Under the pieces are notes generated by a model. The model was not told the DNA's origin, did no database searches, and saw only the letters and a program-made list of their open reading frames with translations. The position numbers and the translations under genes are program-made. A DNA stretch of 13,414 bases from an archaeon. GTDB taxonomy: Archaea > Asgardarchaeota > Hermodarchaeia > Hermodarchaeales > Hermodarchaeaceae. The stretch is from assembly GCA_016550395.1 (NCBI GenBank), contig JABXGY010000317.1:1-13414 (forward strand), given 5' to 3'. Positions 1-6,253 of the stretch are shown piece by piece; the first letter of the stretch is position 1; every line of letters begins with the position of its first letter.

Positions 1-504
1 AAGCCCCAAATTGATGTCAAGCGTATGCAACAAGATTGGCCTAAAACCACACCAAAATCCCTCGAAGCCCGAAACCTTACCTTGAGAGCTGGAAAAACTG
101 TCATTCTTTCCTCTTACCTCAATGTTGTCAGCGAAATTGATACTCTCCTCAAAGAAAAAGGGATTCAAACCTTCCAACTCACAGGTCGAACCATGGACAA
201 ACAGGCAGTCTTAGCCAAGTTCAAAGAGGTCAAAGCACCAGCTGCCATTATTCTTTCGCCAGTGGGTGAAAGGGATCTCGATTTGCCAGATACTGATTTA
301 CTCATTATTTGTGATACCGTAAACACGACAAAAACGATTTATCAAAAGATGAAACGGAGTCGTGGAGGACGAGTAGTGTTCCTCGTTTACTCTGAAACCT
401 CTGAAGTCGCAAAACTCCGTCGGCTTATCGATAACATCATGCAACGATATCCTTGGTCAACTCAGATGGGAAATCTGTCTGCACTAGAAGCGAAATCTAG
501 TTAA
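1..504 (+). CDS. Superfamily 2 helicase-like protein, C-terminal part (5' end outside window)
   Basis: The reading frame is open to the first base, so this is the 3' end of a longer gene; the first ATG at 25 is probably internal. The protein resembles the second RecA-like domain of SF2 helicases of the Hef/FANCM kind. It has a motif IV-like strand-helix (VILSSYLNVVSEIDTLL), a TGR segment, and a motif V-like stretch GERDLDLPDTDLLIICD. Where motif VI (QRxGRxGR) is expected it reads YQKMKRSRGG, which keeps the Q and some basic residues but not the glycine spacing. It may therefore be a degenerate helicase lobe, or a family whose motif VI differs. The ATPase lobe, if present, lies upstream. The protein ends about 25 residues after the domain in a low-complexity tail. 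It converges on the membrane-protein gene with a gap of about 9 bp. Its link to the SMC/Ubl locus is unclear. Confidence 0.6.
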   Translation, partial: KPQIDVKRMQQDWPKTTPKSLEARNLTLRAGKTVILSSYLNVVSEIDTLLKEKGIQTFQLTGRTMDKQAVLAKFKEVKAPAAIILSPVGERDLDLPDTDLLIICDTVNTTKTIYQKMKRSRGGRVVFLVYSETSEVAKLRRLIDNIMQRYPWSTQMGNLSALEAKSS

Positions 505-513
505 CACAGATTA

Positions 514-1020
514 TTATTTTGTCAGGGGTTTGAGCCACTTAAACCACATCACTGCACTCATTGCCACAAAGAAGAATGCCATTATTACATTATTGATACT
601 TACCATGATAAGATAAATTAGAAAACCCAGAAGGTCAAAATAAATCGGTGGAACCCTGAAAAACCCCCACATAATTGCAAATTGAAAAATCGTGATTGTC
701 ATGAACCCAACAATATAGATTCCCAGAAGAATCCATCTCCAGTAATGTGGTTTGTGAATGGGATGAGTACACCCAAAGATAATTTGTATACTAAGCCACA
801 TCCCAACGAGAAAACCTTGGATTAAAAAGAGAATGAGCACCGAAAAACAAAACGGACTAGCATACCCCCAATCTATTATTAGGGCTATTTGACGTGTGAT
901 TTCTAAAAGTACAGTCATGGCGATAAAAATCGATACAATCGCAGCTGAGAGAACTATATATCCAATACGCCAAAGGCGAAGTGTTCCAGGATAGAGTTCA
1001 TTAATCTCATTGTTCACCAT
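514..1020 (-). CDS. Small polytopic membrane protein of unknown function
   Basis: A 168-residue, very hydrophobic protein with at least four predicted membrane segments, at about residues 19-40, 56-83, 94-121 and 127-160. The last is long enough to be two short helices. Loops are short and the ends are polar; the C-terminus (KWLKPLTK) is basic, suggesting a cytoplasmic tail. I recognise no family and see no catalytic motif. The ATG at 1020 is preceded on the minus strand by GAGAGGG at a good ribosome-binding distance, supporting this start. It is transcribed divergently from the JAMM gene across a 119-bp gap. It probably does not belong to the Ubl/SMC locus. Confidence 0.75.
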   Translation of the reverse strand: MVNNEINELYPGTLRLWRIGYIVLSAAIVSIFIAMTVLLEITRQIALIIDWGYASPFCFSVLILFLIQGFLVGMWLSIQIIFGCTHPIHKPHYWRWILLGIYIVGFMTITIFQFAIMWGFFRVPPIYFDLLGFLIYLIMVSINNVIMAFFFVAMSAVMWFKWLKPLTK

Positions 1021-1073
1021 TTGATTTCCCTCTCAAGTAACAACTCAATCGAACCAGGAATACCAATTAGATT

Positions 1074-1085
1074 GAAAATATATGC
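1074..1085 (+). promoter_or_regulatory. Candidate BRE/TATA promoter for the JAMM-E1 operon
   Basis: The A-rich GAAAATATATGC in the 119-bp gap between divergent genes fits an archaeal BRE plus TATA box. Transcription would start about 25 bp downstream, leaving a leader of roughly 30-40 bases before the ATG at 1140. A TGAGGAT purine run at 1109-1115 is too far from the ATG to be a normal ribosome-binding site. The call rests on composition and position only. Confidence 0.35.
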
Positions 1086-1139
1086 ATGTAGCACCAGCAT
1101 TTAACTATTGAGGATATTGCTCCAAGATGTGACTCAAGT

Positions 1140-1775
1140 ATGCCTCTGCCACAGAATACGCAACCAGACAAAAATAATTCTGATTTAAGAAATAAAGTGA
1201 CATCAAATAAACTCACCGTCTATCCCGTGTATATCTACTGGAGGACTTGTAAGCAAATATTCGATTTTTGCCTTCAAGAAGCAAAGCATCAGCCCCCACG
1301 CGAAGCGTTAGGTGTTATTCTAGGGTTCCGCCGGTCTTGGCAGGGTGTGAATTATATCCGGGTCACTGATTGGGCAACAGGACGTGTCGAAGCTAGTATC
1401 GCTTATGCCCGTTTTACACCAGAAGGTATTCTCGAATATCGTCTTGCATTACATGATCGCTATGGGGCAAATCCCCATACTCCTCGAGTTGTTGGTCTCT
1501 GGCACTCCCATCCCTTTGGTGGTGATCCTCACTTTTCATCTACTGATTTACGGACTTTCTTCAACACTCCCTTTTGTGCCGAAGGCAATGTTTTCTTTCT
1601 CATCGATCCTTTTAGTCGTATCTTTAAAGTCTACATGCTGTGTCCCCGACCGGAAGAACCTGGTCTACAACTCGAACAGGTTGATTGGTGTACATATCAA
1701 CCTTCAGTACCTTTGGGAGATGCACCTCCAATTGAGGATCAGCTACACGATGAGGAGCTCGTAGATGATGAATAA
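1140..1775 (+). CDS. JAMM/JAB (MPN+) metallopeptidase, likely Ubl-processing or deconjugating enzyme
   Basis: This 211-residue protein carries the zinc-peptidase signature of the JAMM/JAB family (Rpn11, AMSH, and JAB proteins of bacterial Ubl operons). The catalytic glutamate is E55 in REALGVILG. The metal ligands are H122 and H124 in WHSHP, followed by S133 and D136 in SSTD. The spacing after the second histidine is one residue longer than the usual HxHx7Sx2D (HSHPFGGDPHF-SSTD); all ligands are present, so activity is expected. About 30 polar N-terminal residues and a strongly acidic C-terminal tail (DEELVDDE) flank the domain. Known relatives cleave isopeptide bonds or trim Ubl C-termini. 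The stop overlaps the start of the E1 gene by 11 bp, so the two are probably translationally coupled. Likely role (inference): maturing the Ubl encoded at 6013-5690 or releasing it from targets. Confidence 0.9.
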   Translation: MPLPQNTQPDKNNSDLRNKVTSNKLTVYPVYIYWRTCKQIFDFCLQEAKHQPPREALGVILGFRRSWQGVNYIRVTDWATGRVEASIAYARFTPEGILEYRLALHDRYGANPHTPRVVGLWHSHPFGGDPHFSSTDLRTFFNTPFCAEGNVFFLIDPFSRIFKVYMLCPRPEEPGLQLEQVDWCTYQPSVPLGDAPPIEDQLHDEELVDDE

Positions 1776-2634
1776 GGAGAAGCCAACACCGATCGAATTA
1801 CGGTTTTTTGAACGTGACCAACACGATCGGACACGACGCTGGTTAGGAGCAACTAACCTCGATACCATTCGACAATCCACGGTCCTCATGGTTGGAGCAG
1901 GTGCTGTGGGAAATGAAGTTTGTAAAAACCTTGGGTTATTGGGCGTTGGGAAAATCATCCTTGTTGATCCTGATAAAGTAGCAGCATCCAATCTAAATCG
2001 GTGTGTATTTTTCCGACCAGGTGATCATGATGTCAAATACAAAGTAGAGGCTGTAGCTGAACGATTATCTGAACTTGCTACAAACACGTTGGTGGAACCA
2101 CATGCGGTGCCAATCCAACGCGTACCAGATACTGTGTGGGACGTGGATTTGGTTCTCGTCGGTGTAGACAACCATTATGCCAGATACCTGATGAATGCCA
2201 AGAATCTCAGCTTTGACCCCCCTCATCTCGTCATCAATGGCGCAATGGGAAAAGACTATGTATCCGTGGAAGTTCTGGGTCCGCCTCATACAGCTTGCAT
2301 GGTTTGTTCATGGAGTAAAGACTTTGTTGACCATGTCGTAGCCAACGAAGTTCGCACTCAGTGTGACCCCTTTTTTGTGGACACAGTACCACGATTTCCA
2401 ATGGTCAGCTTTGTGACATCCATCGTAGGTGCAGTCATGGCGTGGGAAGCCACTAGAGTTCTGGTTGGATTGCAGCAATGGCGGAACACTGGTCAATGGC
2501 AGCCAGGACTCGAACCCGCCTTTGGTCGATTCATCCAATACAATCTCAGTAATCACCAAGCGAGAACTGGACCCATAATGCCCAATCCTCGATGTAGTGA
2601 AACCTTCTGCCGTGACAAGCGCAAACACATCTAA
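1765..2634 (+). CDS. E1-like Ubl-activating enzyme (ThiF/MoeB/UBA fold)
   Basis: This 289-residue protein has the full adenylation domain of the E1/ThiF family. An Arg-rich N-terminus (DRTRRWLG, 21-28) is followed by the nucleotide loop GAGAVG (44-49), D68 in ILVDPD, NLNR (76-79), a lysine at 91/93 and GVDN near 133-136. A CMVC pair (178-181) and a C-terminal Cys pair (C277, C282) could form the structural zinc site, with the second pair spaced CxxxxC rather than CxxC. C200 in RTQCDPF, followed by TVPRFP (207-212), sits where UBA3-type E1s have the catalytic Cys and a T..PR.P segment. It is therefore the likely thioester cysteine, and the enzyme looks closer to true E1s than to sulfur-carrier ThiF/MoeB. 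There is no UFD domain, so E2 recruitment must differ from eukaryotes. GAGGAG lies about 10 bp before the ATG. It ends 13 bp from the convergent transglutaminase gene. Confidence 0.92.
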   Translation: MMNKEKPTPIELRFFERDQHDRTRRWLGATNLDTIRQSTVLMVGAGAVGNEVCKNLGLLGVGKIILVDPDKVAASNLNRCVFFRPGDHDVKYKVEAVAERLSELATNTLVEPHAVPIQRVPDTVWDVDLVLVGVDNHYARYLMNAKNLSFDPPHLVINGAMGKDYVSVEVLGPPHTACMVCSWSKDFVDHVVANEVRTQCDPFFVDTVPRFPMVSFVTSIVGAVMAWEATRVLVGLQQWRNTGQWQPGLEPAFGRFIQYNLSNHQARTGPIMPNPRCSETFCRDKRKHI

Positions 2635-2647
2635 CAGACAGACAGAT

Positions 2648-4252
2648 TTAGATGAGACCAATTGTCTTTTGCCATATTGTGGAGGTAGGTTTCTGGTCCG
2701 CCCAAAGCCGAAGATTCAAAATAACCTGGTTTGCAGCCTGAGGCATTGAGACATTCAACTCCACGTCAACCGGTGCATTCAAACGTGGCGCAAAGGGTTC
2801 AATCGCTACAACCTGATCCATTAATCCATCCGAAAGAGTAACCGTCATCACCAGTTGATCAAGTGGATATGATCCCTTCCGTGAAGGAGTTAAAGAAACA
2901 GTCAGAGGTAGCTGACTTCCCCGAGGCACTGCATCCGGAACCTTCACATGAAGTTGTGCAGGGGCAGCGCCTAGTCGAGGTGCCCCAGAATCGGGGACAC
3001 TTATTACACGACTGACCTTCCAATTAGTGTTGATTTTTGGCTTTGATTTTCTACTCTTCTTCTCATCAATAAATTTCGCCCGATAATACCAACTTACTTT
3101 GAATTCTTGACGAATCCGCGTATCCATCCAATTTCCAATAATCAGTGGAAGGTGTCGATTGGTAACACCTAATAAACCCATTGATCCATGCCACGTAGGG
3201 TCAACAGGAATCCACTGACCACGAAGCCAAATCTGACTCCAAGCGTGACGTTCCCACGCTTTGCCATCGAAAGCGAACCCTGCTTCTAAGCGGGCAGGAA
3301 TTTTATTTGCACGGCACAACGCTGTAAACAACGCGGCGTATTCTGTGCAATCCCCAACTTGATTTTCAATGGCATATGCTGCTCCCCTTTCATATTTTTG
3401 AGGGGTATACCTCATCTTGTTGGTCACTGTCTGCATCGCTGCTTTAGTAAATTGAATTGGAGTTTTGTGAATCTTCGCTAGATCACGGGCTAAATCTTTG
3501 ATTAAATGGTGGTGACTTTCAATGAAATTCTCTGGTTTTGTATATCGTTCAATATGCTGTGGAACATCAGAGTTACGTGTAGCTGGGGGAAGGTTGTATC
3601 GAATAGCACGGTTGCGTACTAATGCTGTATAACCACATTTGAACACTTTGCCTACTGGTAAAATATCATATGAAAATCGGATCCAGTTATTCCCGATGAG
3701 GTCATTTTGTTCGCGACCTAATTTTGGAGAAAACTTGATGTCAAGAATGTCTTGGCGAGGTGGTATTGAAGGTGGCATTGCAATGAAGGCGTTAATGTTA
3801 CCAATTTCATACGGTGTGTTATTCTTGAGGCTAACTGTATAGTTTACGCGGTGAATGACGATTGGTGGATGTCCTGCTTTTAGGAAGAAGCAGCCCATAA
3901 CGTGGTGCTTTTCTGGGGGGCCTTTGTAGGGGTCTTTGTTGACAACGAGCTTCTTGATTTTGGTTTCTTGAAATGCAACGAGAACGGAGTAGACGCCTGA
4001 AAGAAGGGATTTTTTGGTTGGTAAGGAGAATTGTCCAAAGTCCGTCTTGCCAAACCGGAAAGGCACTTTACTGATGGTCCTACCAAAGGGATCGACGATA
4101 TAGACAGCACCAGTATCAATTTTCACATTGGTAGTGTAAGCAGTAGTGCGTGTCAACTGAATAGTGATGGACTCACCAGCATTAAAACTCGGCATTCCAT
4201 TATGACGGGATGAAGTGATAATCTGCAAGGATACGGGAAGACCCTTATTCAT
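2648..4252 (-). CDS. Transglutaminase-fold cysteine peptidase-like protein
   Basis: This 534-residue protein holds a transglutaminase-like core at about 285-375. The triad is intact: C302 in VGDCTEYAAL, H336 in ERHAWSQ, D351 in VPVDPTW-like context (IPVDPTW). The N-terminal about 105 residues look like an immunoglobulin-like or macroglobulin-type beta domain (SITIQL, YIVDPFG, SGVYSVLVAF). A second beta-rich region spans about 130-215, and the C-terminal about 110 residues form another predicted beta-sandwich. No signal peptide or membrane segment is visible, so it should be cytoplasmic, unlike many proteins with this layout. The ATG at 4252 overlaps the stop of the RING-like gene by 4 bp, placing it last in the Ubl operon. 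Members of this fold include proteases, peptide N-glycanases and crosslinkers. A second deconjugating enzyme, or a ligase or crosslinker for the Ubl pathway, is inference. Confidence 0.85.
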   Translation of the reverse strand: MNKGLPVSLQIITSSRHNGMPSFNAGESITIQLTRTTAYTTNVKIDTGAVYIVDPFGRTISKVPFRFGKTDFGQFSLPTKKSLLSGVYSVLVAFQETKIKKLVVNKDPYKGPPEKHHVMGCFFLKAGHPPIVIHRVNYTVSLKNNTPYEIGNINAFIAMPPSIPPRQDILDIKFSPKLGREQNDLIGNNWIRFSYDILPVGKVFKCGYTALVRNRAIRYNLPPATRNSDVPQHIERYTKPENFIESHHHLIKDLARDLAKIHKTPIQFTKAAMQTVTNKMRYTPQKYERGAAYAIENQVGDCTEYAALFTALCRANKIPARLEAGFAFDGKAWERHAWSQIWLRGQWIPVDPTWHGSMGLLGVTNRHLPLIIGNWMDTRIRQEFKVSWYYRAKFIDEKKSRKSKPKINTNWKVSRVISVPDSGAPRLGAAPAQLHVKVPDAVPRGSQLPLTVSLTPSRKGSYPLDQLVMTVTLSDGLMDQVVAIEPFAPRLNAPVDVELNVSMPQAANQVILNLRLWADQKPTSTIWQKTIGLI

Positions 4253-4641
4253 GATACTTTTCCTTCATCATTTGGGTCTGAATCGTTAGGTTCCCTCTCC
4301 TTATCTTGCAGGATAATTACTTTTCCTCCTTTCTTCTTTGGGTGCCCTTGTCGTGGAACATCTCCAAGGATTACAATACTTGAGTCTTCCTCACCTGGTA
4401 TTTCATCATTTGTTAGTCGGGGACCCAGGAATTGTGTGAAATGTGGTGGGTGAGGTTCAACTCCTCTGACAATCGTTCCGGGACAAGTTCCATCTCCCGA
4501 TTCTAAGAAAATCGCTCGGCAGTTTGGGCACATATAGCTTCCACAGGTTGTACAAATCCACCAGATCCGTCGGGCTTCATCAAGTGGAACTTGTGCATCA
4601 CAGGCAACACATTTCATTTGTGAAGCACCGTGCACACTCAC
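4249..4641 (-). CDS. Small RING-like/treble-clef zinc protein with SIM-like tail (candidate E3)
   Basis: This 130-residue protein has an N-terminal cysteine-rich module: C11-C14, C30-C33, C38-C41 and C53, in the pattern CVAC-x15-CTTC-x4-CPNC-x11-C. This would suit a RING-like or treble-clef zinc fold such as the small RING finger proteins in archaeal ubiquitin clusters. After about residue 80 it is polar and probably disordered. This tail holds two hydrophobic motifs next to acidic residues, SSIVILGD (87-94) and KVIILQDKERE (107-117). The module aligns almost without gaps with the N-terminus of the protein at 10571-11032. I chose the GTG at 4641 because it overlaps the previous stop as GTGA and gives an N-terminus as long as that paralogue's; an ATG at 4617 with a GGTG 8 bp upstream is the alternative. 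E3 activity is inferred from context. Confidence 0.8.
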   Translation of the reverse strand: MSVHGASQMKCVACDAQVPLDEARRIWWICTTCGSYMCPNCRAIFLESGDGTCPGTIVRGVEPHPPHFTQFLGPRLTNDEIPGEEDSSIVILGDVPRQGHPKKKGGKVIILQDKEREPNDSDPNDEGKVS

Positions 4642-4856
4642 TCTTCAGACTCCTCCTTATCTGGATGCTTGCGGGCTCGGTGAACTTTCACTTCGAAATG
4701 AGGGGAAAAGTTCGGTGGGCGTTCTTCCTCAAAGGGGATATCCCGTTCTTCTAAGATGATGATACGATTCGTAGAAGTAGGGGGTTTTAGTGGATCTTGA
4801 TTATCCTTGTCGAATTCCCGCTTCTTTTTTTCTCCGTTAGGTGGAGGTTCTGTCAT
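4638..4856 (-). CDS. Small charged, disordered protein with SIM-like motif, Ubl operon
   Basis: A protein of about 72 residues, mostly charged and proline-rich and probably unstructured. It has one hydrophobic patch next to acidic residues, NRIIILEERD, followed by PFEEERPP, a basic stretch (HRARKHPDK) and an acidic end (EESEE). I recognise no family. The patch matches motifs in the tails of both neighbours (E2-like and RING-like), so the protein may be a Ubl-binding adaptor or a substrate. I chose ATG 4856 because GGTG lies about 6 bases upstream; a GTG at 4865, directly after the E2 stop, would add three residues. Its stop overlaps the next GTG start by 4 bp. Tight placement between two recognisable genes supports it being real despite its size. 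Confidence 0.7.
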   Translation of the reverse strand: MTEPPPNGEKKKREFDKDNQDPLKPPTSTNRIIILEERDIPFEEERPPNFSPHFEVKVHRARKHPDKEESEE

Positions 4857-4865
4857 CTTAAGCAC

Positions 4866-5630
4866 CTAACTTTCCTCAGCTTCATCAGAATTCTCAAGTA
4901 TTCGGACTTTTGTTTGAAACCGCCTTTCAGGATCCTGTAGAATCCGAGGAGGTCGTCGACTCAGCCTAGCTTCTGTGGGTTGTGGTTCTAAAATTGCCAC
5001 TCGGCCTTCCCTGGATGGTGCAATAGCTCCGATTTGGTGCCTTTCCTCCCAAAGACGTTCCAATGTATTTACGATGTTCATTGAATCCTTCTCATACCAG
5101 GCCATTGCTGTACTGTTAAGCCCATGATCAGATTGGAATTGTGATGGTGGTTCAACACGGTCAGGTTTAAGCAAAATGAAGAAAGGCAGATCTTCTAAGA
5201 TTCGATCCAATTCTCCCCGTACAGAATAACATGCTTGACCCTTTCCACTGGCAGCTAACCGGGGATGATAAAGTTGTGTTTCTGCCGCTGGACGTATGGA
5301 TCCAATATTTTGAGGATATTCTCGGGGAAGATCAAAGATAAACCGATGTTCATAGCGAATAGCCTGCTGATCTGTTAATGTTACGGGCTCACGGATATAT
5401 CCAGGGAGATTTCGCATAGTAAATTGAACGCGTTTATAGGCTCCATCTCTGTATCGGGCAGTAATTGCGACTGTGAAATCAGCATTACTCCAACTAGTAT
5501 TCTCGCGCCGTGGTGGATCGGGAGGCCAACCACGCCGTCCATACAAATTATTCATGGAATCAAAGAATGTCTGGATTTGTGTTTCAACTCTAGCGTTGAA
5601 GAGTTCTGGTGAAAATACTGGTCGGGTCAT
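4866..5630 (-). CDS. Divergent E2-like (UBC-fold) Ubl-conjugating enzyme with motif-bearing tail
   Basis: Residues about 1-197 follow the E2 plan. An N-terminal helix is followed by beta strands (DFTVAITARY, YKRVQFTM, YEHRFIFDL), the conserved YP (105-106), the HP turn (YHPRL, 121-125) and the likely catalytic C134 in GKGQACYS. Next come LLKPDRVEPPSQ and HGLNSTAMAWYEKD (169-182), which matches the E2 segment reading roughly DPLN..AA..Y..D, and a final helix. The Asn of the E2 HPN triad is Arg here, and the His-to-Cys gap is two residues longer than in UbcH5, so chemistry may differ. A tail of about 57 residues is charged and carries three related motifs: RVAILEP (210-216), RILQDPE (229-235) and VRILENSDE (242-250). 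GGAG lies 7 bp before the ATG at 5630. It follows the Ubl gene by 59 bp. It should accept Ubl from the E1-like enzyme (inference). I am fairly sure of the fold. Confidence 0.8.
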   Translation of the reverse strand: MTRPVFSPELFNARVETQIQTFFDSMNNLYGRRGWPPDPPRRENTSWSNADFTVAITARYRDGAYKRVQFTMRNLPGYIREPVTLTDQQAIRYEHRFIFDLPREYPQNIGSIRPAAETQLYHPRLAASGKGQACYSVRGELDRILEDLPFFILLKPDRVEPPSQFQSDHGLNSTAMAWYEKDSMNIVNTLERLWEERHQIGAIAPSREGRVAILEPQPTEARLSRRPPRILQDPERRFQTKVRILENSDEAEES

Positions 5631-5689
5631 GGTCTGTCTCCATATCTATTTTGATTCCTCAGGGAGGATATTTAGTCAATTCAAAGATT

Positions 5690-6013
5690 TTAGAATCCTA
5701 CTTCAGGCACTACATCGAGGAGGAAGAACTCATCATCCGAAATTTTTGGATCTAGTTCACCAAACGTGGCACCAGGGCTGAGCCGAGTGGGTTCAGGGGC
5801 TTTGCGGATTAAGACAAACTCAGGGCGCTGATCACCAATTTTTGCCTTCGCCCAATCGTCAATGCTTACACCTTCATCTCGAGCTTGGGTGACGAGGGTC
5901 CGGATAACTTCTTCAACTCGGGTGTCTTCATCAATCCCAATGCGAAATTCCTTTTGGCGAGGTTCAACGTCAACGATGATTGAGCGCCAAAAACCTTCTT
6001 CACTACTCATCAT
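5690..6013 (-). CDS. Ubiquitin-like beta-grasp modifier
   Basis: This 107-residue protein shows a beta-grasp order: strand-turn-strand (SIIVDVEP, KEFRIGIDED), a main helix (RVEEVIRTLVTQARDE), then EFVLIRK, the TRLSPGATFGEL turn, and a final strand EFFLLDVV. The SP-x-FGEL-x-DDEFFLL pattern is typical of ubiquitin- and YukD-like proteins. The C-terminus is PEVGF: there is no Gly-Gly, only a glycine followed by Phe. Conjugation would need either removal of the last residue to expose Gly106 or an unusual chemistry. It is the first gene of an operon with the E2-like and RING-like genes. Two ATGs (6013 and 6010) are preceded by GAGGT at a good distance. It may instead be a non-conjugated Ubl domain acting as a partner, but the E1/E2/JAMM context argues for a modifier. 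Confidence 0.78.
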   Translation of the reverse strand: MMSSEEGFWRSIIVDVEPRQKEFRIGIDEDTRVEEVIRTLVTQARDEGVSIDDWAKAKIGDQRPEFVLIRKAPEPTRLSPGATFGELDPKISDDEFFLLDVVPEVGF

Positions 6014-6253
6014 AAGTTACCTCAAAGGAAGGACGTGTATCACACACTTTAACTTTTCTTGATAATTAGGCGGCTTCTTGTCTCTGATTATTTGAGAAAG
6101 AAATAAGGTCGGTTCCAAAACAAGTTTAAATGGCGCCTTGGTCTCCAGTTATGTGAAAGTTTAAGAGTCACGGGCTAGTTTGAGCTAGTGAACTTAGTCA
6201 TCGCATAAGATGGATTTAACTACATAATAACCCGCGGGAGATAAGTTGGCGAA
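6014..6253. promoter_or_regulatory. Divergent promoter region between Ubl and SMC operons
   Basis: This 240-bp gap must drive both operons. For the Ubl side, AAGAAAAGTTAAAG, read on the minus strand from about 6062 to 6049, could be a BRE/TATA with a short leader. For the SMC side, GATTTAACTACATAATA (6213-6229) is best placed, and TTTAAAT (6125-6131) is a second candidate. Repeats are present: AAGTTTAA twice (6122-6129, 6157-6164), GCTAGT twice around 6173-6190, and the perfect palindrome CCCGCGGG (6231-6238) just before the SMC start. Shared control of the two operons is plausible but inferred. Confidence 0.4.

Noticed and set aside
1384..1764. Second coding frame inside the JAMM gene
   Set aside because: It lies wholly inside a gene with intact catalytic motifs and shows no recognisable domain, so it is a shadow frame.
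1765..2634. MoeB/ThiF sulfur-carrier activating enzyme
   Set aside because: E2-like, RING-like and JAMM genes adjoin it, and the region around C200 resembles conjugating E1s. No molybdopterin or thiamine gene is nearby.
2648..4252. Secreted or cell-surface transglutaminase
   Set aside because: The N-terminus is polar with no hydrophobic signal segment, and there is no membrane anchor at either end.
6231..6238. CCCGCGGG as a terminator stem
   Set aside because: It has no loop and no following T-run, and it lies directly before a start codon. If functional it is more likely an operator-type site.
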